From Photorhabdus cinerea (GTDB lineage Bacteria > Pseudomonadota > Gammaproteobacteria > Enterobacterales > Enterobacteriaceae), in contig NZ_PUJW01000008.1 of assembly GCF_011189575.1 (NCBI RefSeq), positions 82,770 through 146,769 of the forward strand: 64,000 nucleotides of DNA, read 5' to 3'. Both the position numbers and the translations under genes were made by a program. The notes under the pieces are model-generated. The model searched no databases, was not told where the DNA came from, and saw only the letters and a list, made by a program, of their open reading frames with translations. Shown piece by piece: positions 29,584-38,697 of the stretch (position 1 is its first letter; each line of letters starts with the position of its first letter).

Positions 29584-30043
29584 TTAGCTAAAAGGCATGA
29601 CTATCTGTTTGGTGAACAAAGTTGTAAAATTATCCTGTAAAATTGACAGGATAGCATCAGCGATAGGCTGAATTTGTTTATTGATATAGTGATCATAATC
29701 TGGTGATGAATGCAGGTTTTCCAATGGTTCTGGCCCGGATTGCGTCATGACATATTCTATCCAGCCACCATTTTATACTGCAAAGGCCGGTTATGTTACA
29801 GATTATATTCATCTGCTAGCCTTGCCGCTCTTACATGTGGCGGTACATTACGCTGATAGTCAGACAGTTTATGGCGCAACCTTTTACGGTAGATTAGTTT
29901 ATCATCAAATTTTCCTTCTAGGGTACTGGTAATATAGCGACGAATAAATTCCCGATAAGGTTGCTGATGAAAAATCAGTGAATACAGTTGCTTCTGGAAA
30001 TCTTGCGCCAGAGGCGTCCAGTCGGTGCGGACGGTTTCCCTGC
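29584..30043 (-). pseudogene. polB: Degenerate 3' remnant of DNA polymerase II gene polB
   Basis: Only the last ~150 codons of a ~783-codon gene remain. The minus strand reads RETVRTDWTPLAQDFQKQ, later REFIRRYITSTLEGKFDDK, YRKRLRHKLSDYQRNVPPHV and AARLADEYNL, then a TAA stop. A frame change near 29765 restores GGWIEYVMTQSGPEPLEN and YDHYINKQIQPIADAIL to a final stop at 29584. These segments follow the E. coli PolB C-terminus as I recall it. The exonuclease and most of the polymerase domain are gone, so the SOS-induced polymerase II is absent here. The remnant ends about 45 bases from thiQ. Confidence 0.88.
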
Positions 30044-30087
30044 CCTTTATATATCATTTATTCTGATAGCGATGGCATTAGTAACGA

Positions 30088-30795
30088 CTAATTAGAATCG
30101 ACCTTCCTACCCAAAATAGTCGCTTCAGGAACAGCGCCGGCAACCAGTGCATTTGTTAATCCGTCATAATGAATATTGCCATCAACAACTAATAAAGCGC
30201 GGTCAGCTATATGGGCGGCATCATCCAGATTATGTGAAACCATCAGCAAAGTAAGTTGGCGTTCATTGCAAACTTGCTCCAGCAATACCAGCATTTCATT
30301 ACGCAGTGCTGGATCAAGAGCAGAAAAGGGCTCATCAAGTAACAGAATTGGCTGCTGGCGCACTAAACAACGCGCTAATGCTGCCCGCTGTCGTTGTCCA
30401 CCAGAAAGTTGAGCAGGCAAACGAGTAAGGCAATCTTCCAACGAAACTTGGGAGACTATTTGCTGTAACGTCTGTTTCTGTTTGCTATTAAGACGTAGTC
30501 CGGGATGTAATCCCAACCCAATATTCTGTTCAATCGTTAGATGAGAGAAGAGGTTATTTTCTTGAAATAACATGGATACGGGGCGCTGAGAAGGTGGCGT
30601 ATTGGTGTGATTTTCCCCATTCAGCCATAGAGAGCCTTTTTCTGCTGTTTGAAAACCGGCGATCAGATTCAGTAATGTGCTTTTACCTGCTCCACTGGGC
30701 CCAAGAATGGCGATACGCTCCCCAGCCTGAATCTGCAAGTCAAACAGCATCACCAGATGTTCATAGGTGTAAGTCAGATTCTCAAGTTTAAGCAT
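30088..30795 (-). CDS. thiQ: Thiamine ABC transporter, ATP-binding protein
   Basis: Cytoplasmic ATPase of the thiamine/TPP importer ThiBPQ. The start at 30795 (MLKLENLTYTYEHLVMLF) gives 235 residues and overlaps thiP by 8 bases; the frame extends further upstream only inside thiP. Walker A GPSGAGKST, Q-loop SMLFQENNLF, signature LSGGQRQRAALARC, Walker B ILLLDEPFSALDP, and H-loop LMVSHNL are all present. Last gene of the thiBPQ operon under the TPP riboswitch. Confidence 0.96.
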   Translation of the reverse strand: MLKLENLTYTYEHLVMLFDLQIQAGERIAILGPSGAGKSTLLNLIAGFQTAEKGSLWLNGENHTNTPPSQRPVSMLFQENNLFSHLTIEQNIGLGLHPGLRLNSKQKQTLQQIVSQVSLEDCLTRLPAQLSGGQRQRAALARCLVRQQPILLLDEPFSALDPALRNEMLVLLEQVCNERQLTLLMVSHNLDDAAHIADRALLVVDGNIHYDGLTNALVAGAVPEATILGRKVDSN

Positions 30796-32392
30796 TACGT
30801 CGTCCTGGTAAGCGTTCAAGTAAACTAAACAGCATAAAACATAATAATAACAGCAATAAGGCGGTGACTGCGCCATCTTGACTACGGTAAGCCCCTATTT
30901 GTTGGTACAGATAGAAGGGCAGTGTACGGAAATCTTCATTACCAAACAGCGCAACAATGCCAAAATCACCAATCGAGAGGACGCAGGCAAAGGCTAAAGC
31001 TTGTGCCAGCGGGATTTTCAGGGCTTTTAGTTCAATCCAGCGCAGTCGGTTAATTCCTTGAATATTCAGGGATCGACACAGAGGGTTATAGCGGGCTGCC
31101 AAATCTTTCATCGGATTGTCTAGAACTTTCAGTGCATAAGGGATTGCCATCAGCGAGTTAGTTAAAATCACCAGACCATAGGGCGAACGAGGCAAGCCAA
31201 CGGTGTCGTTAAGCAACAGAAAGACCCCAGTTGCTAGCACGATGCCGGGCATAGCCAAGATCAACAAGCCGCTCATTTCCATCGCTTGTCCCCAACGGGG
31301 GGAATGACGCAGGTATAGCTCGCGGCTGCTCCACAGCAGCATCATAGTGAACAAAACACACAGAAACCCTGCGCCTAAAGCAATGACGATTGATGTGATA
31401 AATGTCTGCCACAATGCAGGCTGGCGTAATACGTTAAATATCCCACTATTTAGACCATCCACGACGACAGCTAGTAATGGTGGTACCAGCAGTAATAAGG
31501 CCGCGATAATTAACAGGCTATCACAGATTTTTCTCGGCAAAGTATCTTGTGGATTACGCCATTGCTGTTGGTTACTATAGCCGACAGACAGAGCGCTGTT
31601 AAGCTTCTGGCTGAGGAGCACAAGGCCAAGGCAACAGGTAAGCTGAATCAAGGCTAGCAAAGCAGCACGGTTAAGATCGTAGTCATAGCTTAGCGCCTGA
31701 TAGATTGCCAGTTCGACAGTTGTTGCAGCAGGGCCGCCACCTAAAGCAAGTACAGTGGCAAAACTGGCGAAACAGAGCATAAAAATCAGTGCACCAGTTG
31801 GCAGGATCTGGCGGCGCAGATAAGGCCATTCAACAAAACGGAAATGTTGCCATTCATTCATACCTAACTGAGCCGCTAGCTGCCGTTGTTCCACCGTAAT
31901 GTTTTCCAGTGATTGCAGTAAAAGTCGTGTTGCCAGTGGCATATTAAAAAAGATATGTGCCAGCAAAATCCCTTGTAAACCATAAGGTGTGAAATGGTAA
32001 TCAATGCCGATCCATTCGCAGAACTGCGCCAGCCAGCCGACTTTGCCATAGACAGTCAGAATGCCAAACAAAGCGACTAGTACGGGTAAAACCAGTGTCA
32101 TAGCACACAGGCGCAGAAACAAGGTTCGGCCTGGAAAATGGCGTCGGTAAAGCGCTCTGGAAAGAAAAATAGCCGGAATAACAGAAAACAGCGCTGATAA
32201 AAAAGCCTGCCAGAATGTAAAACGTACGACATGCCACAAATAGCTATCTTCTGTCAGTAGGTGCCAGCTACCTTCAGGTGCGTTAAACCAAAGTGTACCG
32301 AACGCCAGCAAGGCGACCAACAGTAAAAGACCGGAGGCGATAGCCCCCGGCAGCAGCCATCCGGCAATTAGTGGCTGACAGCGCTTTGCCAT
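30788..32392 (-). CDS. thiP: Thiamine ABC transporter, permease
   Basis: Inner-membrane permease with about twelve membrane segments, built from two homologous permease halves. It has 534 residues from the ATG at 32392 (MAKRCQPLIAGWLLPGA), which matches E. coli better than the ATG four codons earlier. EAA-type loops contacting ThiQ are visible, e.g. QLAAQLGMNEWQHFRFVEWP. The start lies inside the 3' end of thiB (25-base overlap), so translation is coupled. Confidence 0.95.
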   Translation of the reverse strand: MAKRCQPLIAGWLLPGAIASGLLLLVALLAFGTLWFNAPEGSWHLLTEDSYLWHVVRFTFWQAFLSALFSVIPAIFLSRALYRRHFPGRTLFLRLCAMTLVLPVLVALFGILTVYGKVGWLAQFCEWIGIDYHFTPYGLQGILLAHIFFNMPLATRLLLQSLENITVEQRQLAAQLGMNEWQHFRFVEWPYLRRQILPTGALIFMLCFASFATVLALGGGPAATTVELAIYQALSYDYDLNRAALLALIQLTCCLGLVLLSQKLNSALSVGYSNQQQWRNPQDTLPRKICDSLLIIAALLLLVPPLLAVVVDGLNSGIFNVLRQPALWQTFITSIVIALGAGFLCVLFTMMLLWSSRELYLRHSPRWGQAMEMSGLLILAMPGIVLATGVFLLLNDTVGLPRSPYGLVILTNSLMAIPYALKVLDNPMKDLAARYNPLCRSLNIQGINRLRWIELKALKIPLAQALAFACVLSIGDFGIVALFGNEDFRTLPFYLYQQIGAYRSQDGAVTALLLLLLCFMLFSLLERLPGRRNA

Positions 32393-33381
32393 GCACGAAT
32401 CCATTTGTTACGGTGTTTGGCGACTTCTTCCGCGCTGTATTGCAGCGATTTTTTTGGTACTGAAAATTGCGAATACACTTCAGGGAGCTGGATATCAATG
32501 ACTGGATACATCCAGTTAGTGGTTGGGATTTCCTGTTGGAAAGCCGGAGTCAGCATAAATTGCATAAATTTTTGGGCAAGTTCCGGCTGCTTGCTGGAAG
32601 CCAATTGAGCAGCAACTTCGACTTGTAGATAATGGCCTTCACTGAAAGTTGCCGCAGCGTAATTGTCTTTCTTGTCAGATAAGATGTGATAACCCGGTGA
32701 AGACGTGTAACTCAGGACCAGATCACCTTCCCCTTTCAGGAACAAACCATAAGCTTCACTCCAACCTTTAGTGACCGTTAGGGTTTTCTTAGCTAGTTTT
32801 TGCCAGGCTTGTGGGGCGTCATCACCATAAATTTTTTGCATCCATAACAGCAAACCTTGTCCTGGTGTGCTGGTACGAGGGTCTTGATAGATAACTTTCC
32901 AATTATTGGGGCTATTAATCAGTTCATCCATGCTTTTAGGCGGATGTGGCAAAGTATTTTTGTTGTAAATAAAAGCAAAATAGCCATAGTCATAAGGAAT
33001 AAATACATTGTTATGCCATTGCTCAGGGAGTTTCAGTTTGCTGAGATCCGCTTTACTTTCAGTGAACAGGCCCGTTTGTTGCGCGGCTTCAATCAAGTTG
33101 TTATCCAATCCAAGAATGATATCGGCAGAGGCCCGTTTCCCTTCCATTCTTAGGCGATTGAGTAGAGATATACTATCTTCCAGAGCCACCAGTTTTAGTT
33201 CGCAATCACATTCAGCCTCAAATGCTTTTTTAATTGCAGGCCCAGGACCCCATTCAGCGGCAAAAGAATCATAGGTATAAACAGTTAATACCGGTCTTGC
33301 CTGTACAACCTGGCTAGATAGCAAAACAGAGGTTGATAATATCGCTAGTACGATTAATTTGGAAAATAACGTCTTAAACAC
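32368..33381 (-). CDS. thiB: Thiamine/TPP-binding periplasmic protein
   Basis: Periplasmic solute-binding protein that delivers thiamine, TMP and TPP to ThiPQ. It has 337 residues (E. coli TbpA 327). A signal peptide ends VVQA before RPVLTVYTYDSFAAEWGPGP. Later motifs include DIILGLDNNLI, PYDYGYFAFIYNK and SYTSSPGYH. The start codon is GTG (complement of CAC at 33379-33381) with AAGGAG seven bases upstream. Expression should fall when TPP is plentiful because of the upstream riboswitch. Confidence 0.96.
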   Translation of the reverse strand: MFKTLFSKLIVLAILSTSVLLSSQVVQARPVLTVYTYDSFAAEWGPGPAIKKAFEAECDCELKLVALEDSISLLNRLRMEGKRASADIILGLDNNLIEAAQQTGLFTESKADLSKLKLPEQWHNNVFIPYDYGYFAFIYNKNTLPHPPKSMDELINSPNNWKVIYQDPRTSTPGQGLLLWMQKIYGDDAPQAWQKLAKKTLTVTKGWSEAYGLFLKGEGDLVLSYTSSPGYHILSDKKDNYAAATFSEGHYLQVEVAAQLASSKQPELAQKFMQFMLTPAFQQEIPTTNWMYPVIDIQLPEVYSQFSVPKKSLQYSAEEVAKHRNKWIRAWQSAVSH

Positions 33382-33414
33382 TTTGCTCTCCTTAATTCAA
33401 GAGGATTGGCAAAG
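33381..33414 (-). promoter_or_regulatory. Hairpin covering the thiB Shine-Dalgarno sequence
   Basis: On the minus strand, CTTTGC (33414-33409) can pair with GCAAAG (33386-33381), bringing CCTCTT against the Shine-Dalgarno AAGGAG (33393-33388). The structure ends on the first base of the GTG start. It could be the expression platform through which the TPP aptamer blocks ribosome binding. Folding judged by eye. Confidence 0.55.
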
Positions 33415-33462
33415 GATCTGGAAGCGCTAAACAGAAAGATAATTTCTGTTGTGAAATGATTA

Positions 33463-33560
33463 GCAGCTCAAATCCCTACGCCGGTATTAGCCGGATCAGG
33501 TTCGGCGGGTTTACTTCTCAGCAAGGCTGTTTTAAACAGCCAGCACCCCGTTGAGATGAT
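33463..33560 (-). ncRNA. TPP riboswitch (THI element) upstream of thiBPQ
   Basis: Minus-strand aptamer with the conserved THI-box elements in order: AACGGGGTGC, a variable stem CTGGCTGTTT-AAAACAGCC, CTGAGAAG, ACCCGCCGAACCTGATCCGG, then CTAATACCGGCGTAGGGA. It lies about 80 bases before thiB in the sense direction, as in E. coli thiBPQ. Binding of thiamine pyrophosphate would lower expression of the importer. Confidence 0.96.
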
Positions 33561-33672
33561 GCTATTGTAGAGATTTAGCTAGCTACTGCAAAGTCCAATG
33601 ATAGAGGTTTACCACTTGAGGGTAGTGTGAAACAATTAGTCATCTTTCAAATTTAGTTTATCGAGGTAGTCT

Positions 33673-34203
33673 GTGATCGATGATGATGGCTACCGCCCGA
33701 ATGTAGGAATTGTAATTTGTAATCGGCAAGGCCAGGTTTTGTGGGCCCGGCGTTACGGGCAGCATTCTTGGCAATTTCCTCAGGGAGGCATTAATCCGGG
33801 GGAGTCACCAGAACAGGCTATGTACCGGGAACTGTATGAAGAAGTTGGTTTAGGCCGGAAAGATGTACGTATTCTAGCTTCTACTCGTAATTGGTTACGT
33901 TACAAATTACCCAAGCGTTTGGTGCGTTGGGATACAAGACCTGTCTGTATTGGCCAAAAACAGCGGTGGTTTTTATTACAACTGCTTTGTAATGAAGAAG
34001 ATATTAATGTGCAGCACAGTAATACGCCGGAGTTCGATGGTTGGCGCTGGGTCAGCTATTGGTATCCTGTCCGGCAAGTTGTCTCTTTTAAGCGTGATGT
34101 TTACCGGCGTGTGATGAAAGAATTTGCTTCGGTTGTGATGCCAATGCAGGAAACCCTATCACTATCGCGTCCTTCATATTCTCATCGTCGTAAAAGAAGT
34201 TAG
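33673..34203 (+). CDS. rppH: RNA pyrophosphohydrolase RppH
   Basis: Nudix hydrolase that removes pyrophosphate from 5' mRNA ends and starts RNase E-dependent decay. It has 176 residues (E. coli 176). The Nudix box GGINPGESPEQAMYRELYEE and VGL is intact (about residues 38-60). The start is GTG with CGAGG upstream, as in E. coli. The basic C-terminus ends SHRRKRS. It lies ten bases before ptsP, the conserved rppH-ptsP pair, and diverges from thiBPQ. Confidence 0.97.
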   Translation: MIDDDGYRPNVGIVICNRQGQVLWARRYGQHSWQFPQGGINPGESPEQAMYRELYEEVGLGRKDVRILASTRNWLRYKLPKRLVRWDTRPVCIGQKQRWFLLQLLCNEEDINVQHSNTPEFDGWRWVSYWYPVRQVVSFKRDVYRRVMKEFASVVMPMQETLSLSRPSYSHRRKRS

Positions 34204-34212
34204 GTTAGTTCC

Positions 34213-36459
34213 ATGCTGATGCGTTTACGGGAAATTGTTGAAAAAGTTGCTATGGCGACTAATCTAGCCGAAGCGCTTGAGCTATTGGTGAACGAAACCT
34301 GCTTGGCTATGAACACAGATGTGTGTTCTATCTATCTTGCTGATCATCAACGGCGGTGTTATTACTTGATGGCAACCCGGGGCTTGAAGAAACCCCGGGG
34401 AAGGATTATCAGCCTGGCTTTTGATGAGGGGGTAGTTGGACAAGTCGGGCAATTATCTGAACTGATCAATCTGGCTGATATACGTAGTCACCCAAGTTTC
34501 AAATATTTACCCCAAGTCAAAGAAGATAACTTCCGCGCTTTTCTGGGCGTTCCGGTTATTTATCGTCGCCAGTTGCAAGGTGTTTTAGTTGTTCAGCAGC
34601 AGGAACAACGGTTGTTTAATGAAAGCGAAGAGTCTTTTATGGTGACGCTTGCGACGCAACTGGCTGTGATTCTTGCCCAGGCTCAAACAAAAGGCTTGTT
34701 TGGTCATTACCGGCAGACCAGAATTAAAGCGCTGGCAATTTCCAATGGAATAGTCATGGCTCAAGGCTGGCAGGATTGCTCCCAACCTTCACTTGAACAA
34801 GTTTTTGAAGCATCGACTCTTGATCATGTGGCAGAACGTTCTCGGCTGATTAAGGCACTTGAAGATGCGACAGCAGAATGCCGACGGCTGAGTAAGCGTT
34901 TTACTACTGGTTCTCAGAAAGAAACTGCCGCTATTTTTGATCTCTATTCCTACATCTTGAATGATCCCCAATTAAAACAAGATCTGTTTTCCTGTATTGA
35001 ACAGGGATATGTTGCGCAATGGGCTGTTAAACAAGTCATTGAAAGATATGCAGAGCAATTTGCCAACTTGCAGGATGCTTATATGCGGGAAAGAGCATCA
35101 GATCTACGTGCACTTGGGCAGCGATTACTGTTTCATTTGGATGATTCACCTACTGTCAGGCATCAGTGGCCTGAATGGTTTATTCTGGTTGCTGATGAAT
35201 TGAGTGCTAATTTGTTAGCAGAAATGCCGCAGGAAAGATTGGCGGGGGTTATTGTCCGTGATGGAGCGACTCATTCACACTCTGCCATATTGGTTCGTGC
35301 AATGGGTATTCCTGCCATTATGGGCGCTGATATTCAGCCAGAACTCCTTCACAATCGTATGCTTATTCTTGATGGTTTCCGTGGAGAAGTCTTTATTGAG
35401 CCAGAACCACTGATTTCTCAGGAATATAAACAGATTATCGAAGAAGAAAAAGCATTGAATAAGTTGGCTGAGGGAGATGTTGATCAGGAAGCTCGGCTTA
35501 AAAGTGGTGAACGCATCCTTGTTCAGCTTAATGCTGGTTTAAGCCTAAAATATGAATTACAGATAGGTAATAGTATTGACGGTGTTGGTCTCTATCGAAC
35601 CGAAATATCCTTTATGTTGCACAGAGGCTTCCCTTCAGAAGATGAGCAAAAAGCCCGTTATCAGGAGATGCTGCAATTATTTCCCGATAAACCTGTGGTA
35701 TTGCGTACATTGGATATCGGTGCAGATAAGCAACTACCTTACATGCCTATTAGAGAAGAAAATCCTTGTTTGGGATGGCGTGGTATACGAGTGACCTTGG
35801 ATCAACCAGAAATTTTTCTTATTCAGCTTAGAGCTATGCTCAGAGCTAATGTCAATACGGGTAATTTGAAAATATTACTGCCAATGGTGACCAGCATGGA
35901 GGAAGTTGATGAAGCTAAGCGGTTGATAGACAGGGCTAAAGAAGAAGTTGAGCAAATTTTGGCGCGTCAGATACCTATGCCACAGCTTGGTGTGATGATT
36001 GAAGTTCCTTCAGTGATTTTTCTATTGCCACAATTAAAAAACAGGGTCGATTTTGTTTCGATTGGAACCAATGATCTGACACAGTATCTGTTAGCAGTGG
36101 ATCGAAATAACACTCACGTTGCGTCCCTTTATGATTGCTTGCATCCGGCTGTAATTCGGGCATTAAAACTGGTATTTGAAAATAGCCAGCAAGCAGGTCT
36201 TGCTATCAGTGTTTGTGGTGAGATGGCGGGTTCTCCTATGGGAGCTCTGGTATTGATTGGCCTTGGTTATCGCAGTTTGAGCATGAGTGGTTGTAGTGTG
36301 CCAAGGATTAAATATTTATTACGCCATCTAGAGATAGCTCAGGTTGAAAAGTTAATGGCCGAAGTGCTACAGGCTGAAACTAGTGTAAGAGTAAAGGAGC
36401 TATCTGCAACGTTTATGGAGCAGCATGGGGTTGGCGGTTTGGTCAGAGGTGGCATTTAA
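34213..36459 (+). CDS. ptsP: Nitrogen PTS enzyme I (EI-Ntr)
   Basis: PEP-dependent kinase that starts the regulatory nitrogen phosphotransferase chain (PtsP-NPr-EIIA-Ntr). It has 748 residues, as in E. coli. The N-terminal GAF domain (about 1-165) senses nitrogen status. The phosphohistidine domain has ATHSHSAILVRAMG, with the active histidine at residue 356 (base 35278). The C-terminal PEP-binding barrel contains GIRVTLDQPEIF and a cysteine in SVCGEMAGSP. Confidence 0.97.
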   Translation: MLMRLREIVEKVAMATNLAEALELLVNETCLAMNTDVCSIYLADHQRRCYYLMATRGLKKPRGRIISLAFDEGVVGQVGQLSELINLADIRSHPSFKYLPQVKEDNFRAFLGVPVIYRRQLQGVLVVQQQEQRLFNESEESFMVTLATQLAVILAQAQTKGLFGHYRQTRIKALAISNGIVMAQGWQDCSQPSLEQVFEASTLDHVAERSRLIKALEDATAECRRLSKRFTTGSQKETAAIFDLYSYILNDPQLKQDLFSCIEQGYVAQWAVKQVIERYAEQFANLQDAYMRERASDLRALGQRLLFHLDDSPTVRHQWPEWFILVADELSANLLAEMPQERLAGVIVRDGATHSHSAILVRAMGIPAIMGADIQPELLHNRMLILDGFRGEVFIEPEPLISQEYKQIIEEEKALNKLAEGDVDQEARLKSGERILVQLNAGLSLKYELQIGNSIDGVGLYRTEISFMLHRGFPSEDEQKARYQEMLQLFPDKPVVLRTLDIGADKQLPYMPIREENPCLGWRGIRVTLDQPEIFLIQLRAMLRANVNTGNLKILLPMVTSMEEVDEAKRLIDRAKEEVEQILARQIPMPQLGVMIEVPSVIFLLPQLKNRVDFVSIGTNDLTQYLLAVDRNNTHVASLYDCLHPAVIRALKLVFENSQQAGLAISVCGEMAGSPMGALVLIGLGYRSLSMSGCSVPRIKYLLRHLEIAQVEKLMAEVLQAETSVRVKELSATFMEQHGVGGLVRGGI

Positions 36460-36534
36460 TCCGTTTAACGGCCTGTGCTATGGTTCGCAATCATTTGCTT
36501 TAGGGCATTAATTTTAAATATTAAGTGGGGAACG

Positions 36535-37410
36535 ATGAGTAACAGCTACCTGGCATTTCCTAATATTGATCCGGTAATTTTTTCAATAGGTCCCGTATCC
36601 CTCCATTGGTATGGTTTTATGTACTTGGTAGGGTTTGTATTCGCCATGTGGCTGGCAACACGCAGGGCAGCAAAACCAAATAGTGGTTGGACAAAAAACG
36701 AAGTAGAGAACTTACTCTATGCGGGTTTTGTGGGTGTTTTTGTTGGTGGTCGTCTTGGTTACGTGCTGTTTTATAATCTCTCGGTATTTCTCGATAATCC
36801 TCTTTATCTGTTTAAAGTCTGGGATGGAGGAATGTCTTTCCACGGTGGCTTGATTGGGGTTATTTGCGCTATGTGGTGGTTTGGCCGTAGAACTAAACGC
36901 CACTTCTTACAAGTTTCTGATTTCATTGCCCCGTTAGTCCCTTTTGGTTTAGGTATGGGGAGAATTGGTAATTTTATCAACGGCGAATTATGGGGACGTG
37001 TCACATTGGATACGCCGTGGGCTATGTTGTTCCCCAGCTCCCGTGGTGAAGATATTGCTCTGGCAGCAACTGATCCTTCATTGCTATCAATACTTGAACA
37101 ATATGGTGTTCTTCCCCGCCATCCTTCACAGCTCTATGAAATGGCGTTGGAGGGGATCGTCCTATTTATTATTTTGAATTTATTTATCCGTAAACCTCGT
37201 CCAATGGGCAGTGTTTCTGGCTTATTCTTAATTGGTTACGGTGTTTTCAGGATAATAGTGGAATTCTTCCGTCAACCGGATGCACAACTGGGATTATTTG
37301 ATGGGATCAGCATGGGGCAGATTCTTTCTATTCCAATGATTCTGGCAGGAATTTTAATGATGGTATGGGCATACAAATGCCAAGGTAATAAGGTACAAGA
37401 GGTAAAATGA
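36535..37410 (+). CDS. lgt: Prolipoprotein diacylglyceryl transferase
   Basis: Inner-membrane enzyme that transfers diacylglycerol from phosphatidylglycerol to the lipobox cysteine, the first step of lipoprotein maturation. The ATG at 36535 with GGGGA upstream gives 291 residues, as in E. coli, starting MSNSYLAFPNIDPVIFSIGP. The longer frame from 36475 is not supported. Signature regions: DGGMSFHGGLIGV and GMGRIGNFINGELWGR. Its stop overlaps the thyA start (ATGA). Needed upstream of LspA for the lipoprotein array in this window. Confidence 0.97.
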   Translation: MSNSYLAFPNIDPVIFSIGPVSLHWYGFMYLVGFVFAMWLATRRAAKPNSGWTKNEVENLLYAGFVGVFVGGRLGYVLFYNLSVFLDNPLYLFKVWDGGMSFHGGLIGVICAMWWFGRRTKRHFLQVSDFIAPLVPFGLGMGRIGNFINGELWGRVTLDTPWAMLFPSSRGEDIALAATDPSLLSILEQYGVLPRHPSQLYEMALEGIVLFIILNLFIRKPRPMGSVSGLFLIGYGVFRIIVEFFRQPDAQLGLFDGISMGQILSIPMILAGILMMVWAYKCQGNKVQEVK

Positions 37411-38201
37411 AACAGTATCTGGACTTAATGAAAAGAGTGCTTGAAGAAGGTACTCCGAAAGCAGACCGCACCGGGACTGGCACTATCTCCATTTTCGGGC
37501 ATCAGATGCGTTTCAATTTGCAAGATGGTTTCCCGCTAGTTACAACCAAACGTTGCCATATTCGCTCAATTATTCATGAGCTGCTTTGGTTCCTTAATGG
37601 TGATACGAATATTCAATACCTGCATGATAATAATGTCACTATCTGGGATGAATGGGCGGATGAAAACGGCGATTTGGGACCTGTGTATGGTAAGCAATGG
37701 CGTGCATGGGGGGCTGCGGATGGCCGCCAAATCGACCAACTGAAAACCGTACTGGAACAGCTTAAAAGTGACCCAGATTCACGTAGAATTATCGTTTCGG
37801 CTTGGAATGTGGGTGAACTGGATAAAATGGCATTAGCGCCATGCCATGCTTTTTTCCAGTTTTATGTTGCTGATGGCAAACTTTCCTGTCAGCTTTACCA
37901 GCGTTCCTGTGACGTATTCCTTGGTTTGCCGTTCAATATCGCCAGCTATGCATTGTTGGTGCATATGATGGCACAACAGTGCGATCTGGAAGTGGGCGAT
38001 TTTGTCTGGACCGGTGGTGACACACATCTTTATAGTAACCATATGGAGCAGACGCAATTACAACTCAGTCGTGAGCCGCGTTCATTGCCAAAACTGGTGA
38101 TTAAGCGTAAGCCAGAGTCACTTTTTGATTATAAATTTGATAACTTTGAAATTGTTGATTATGACCCGCATCCAGGAATAAAGGCACCGGTTGCTATTTA
38201 G
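37407..38201 (+). CDS. thyA: Thymidylate synthase
   Basis: Methylates dUMP to dTMP using methylene-tetrahydrofolate, yielding dihydrofolate that FolA recycles. It has 264 residues, as in E. coli. The nucleophile C146 lies in LAPCHAFFQFYV (base 37842), and YQRSCDVFLGLPFNIASYA is conserved. Four-base overlap with lgt. In E. coli ppdA follows directly; here about 2.8 kb of accessory DNA separates them. Confidence 0.98.
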   Translation: MKQYLDLMKRVLEEGTPKADRTGTGTISIFGHQMRFNLQDGFPLVTTKRCHIRSIIHELLWFLNGDTNIQYLHDNNVTIWDEWADENGDLGPVYGKQWRAWGAADGRQIDQLKTVLEQLKSDPDSRRIIVSAWNVGELDKMALAPCHAFFQFYVADGKLSCQLYQRSCDVFLGLPFNIASYALLVHMMAQQCDLEVGDFVWTGGDTHLYSNHMEQTQLQLSREPRSLPKLVIKRKPESLFDYKFDNFEIVDYDPHPGIKAPVAI

Positions 38202-38227
38202 TTGTTTGGTTGTTAGCAACAATCTGG

Positions 38228-38258
38228 AGGGAGACAATTTATTATAAATTGTCTCCCT
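38228..38258. terminator. Long perfect palindrome between thyA and higA
   Basis: Arms of 15 bp (AGGGAGACAATTTAT and its complement) with a single central base, placed between the convergent stops of thyA and higA. It can fold into a strong hairpin in RNA from either strand, so a shared terminator is likely; there is no long T-run. Confidence 0.7.
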
Positions 38259-38274
38259 GAGGGAACAGATAAAG

Positions 38275-38697
38275 CTAATCGATAAAAACTGCACTAGAAA
38301 CCTTAAAGCGTGTACTCAAGGCTTTTATATGGGTTACTGTCAGTGACCTCGTTCCACTCAGAATTTGTGATACGAGGGAAGCTCCCCCGATTTCGTTTTT
38401 AAGGTCGGCTTGTTTAAGGCCGTGTTGATCCATCAGAACCCTCAGGGCTGCAACCCCCGTGGGAATATTTTCAATAGCCTGATTAAATTCTGCAAATTCA
38501 GGGGCAGTATCTTCATAGCGTTCAATTGCAGTAGCTAGAATTTCAATTAACCCTTTGTTATTTTCATAGTTTTTAAAAAGCTCATCAATCAAATCCAGTG
38601 CTTCTTTGTGCTGTTCTGAGGTATTGATGTAGGTCAGCCAAGGGATCTCTGAAAACAGAGCGTTAGCCCGTTCCTGAACGACTACAAAATTGATCAT
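38275..38697 (-). CDS. higA: HigA-type antitoxin with C-terminal HTH
   Basis: Antitoxin and autorepressor of 140 residues. The N-terminal half is acidic and helical (HKEALDLIDELFKNYEN), and the C-terminal half holds a Cro/C1-type helix-turn-helix (LRVLMDQHGLKQADLKNE, then GGASLVSQILSGTRSLT). This layout resembles E. coli YgjM (HigA). It overlaps the toxin gene by four bases (ATGA), giving the toxin-first order typical of higBA. It is expected to bind the toxin and the operator upstream of higB. Confidence 0.85.
   Translation of the reverse strand: MINFVVVQERANALFSEIPWLTYINTSEQHKEALDLIDELFKNYENNKGLIEILATAIERYEDTAPEFAEFNQAIENIPTGVAALRVLMDQHGLKQADLKNEIGGASLVSQILSGTRSLTVTHIKALSTRFKVSSAVFID

Noticed and set aside
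33008..33274. Plus-strand open frames over thiB
   Set aside because: Antisense to a clear gene, with no ribosome-binding site or recognisable motif.
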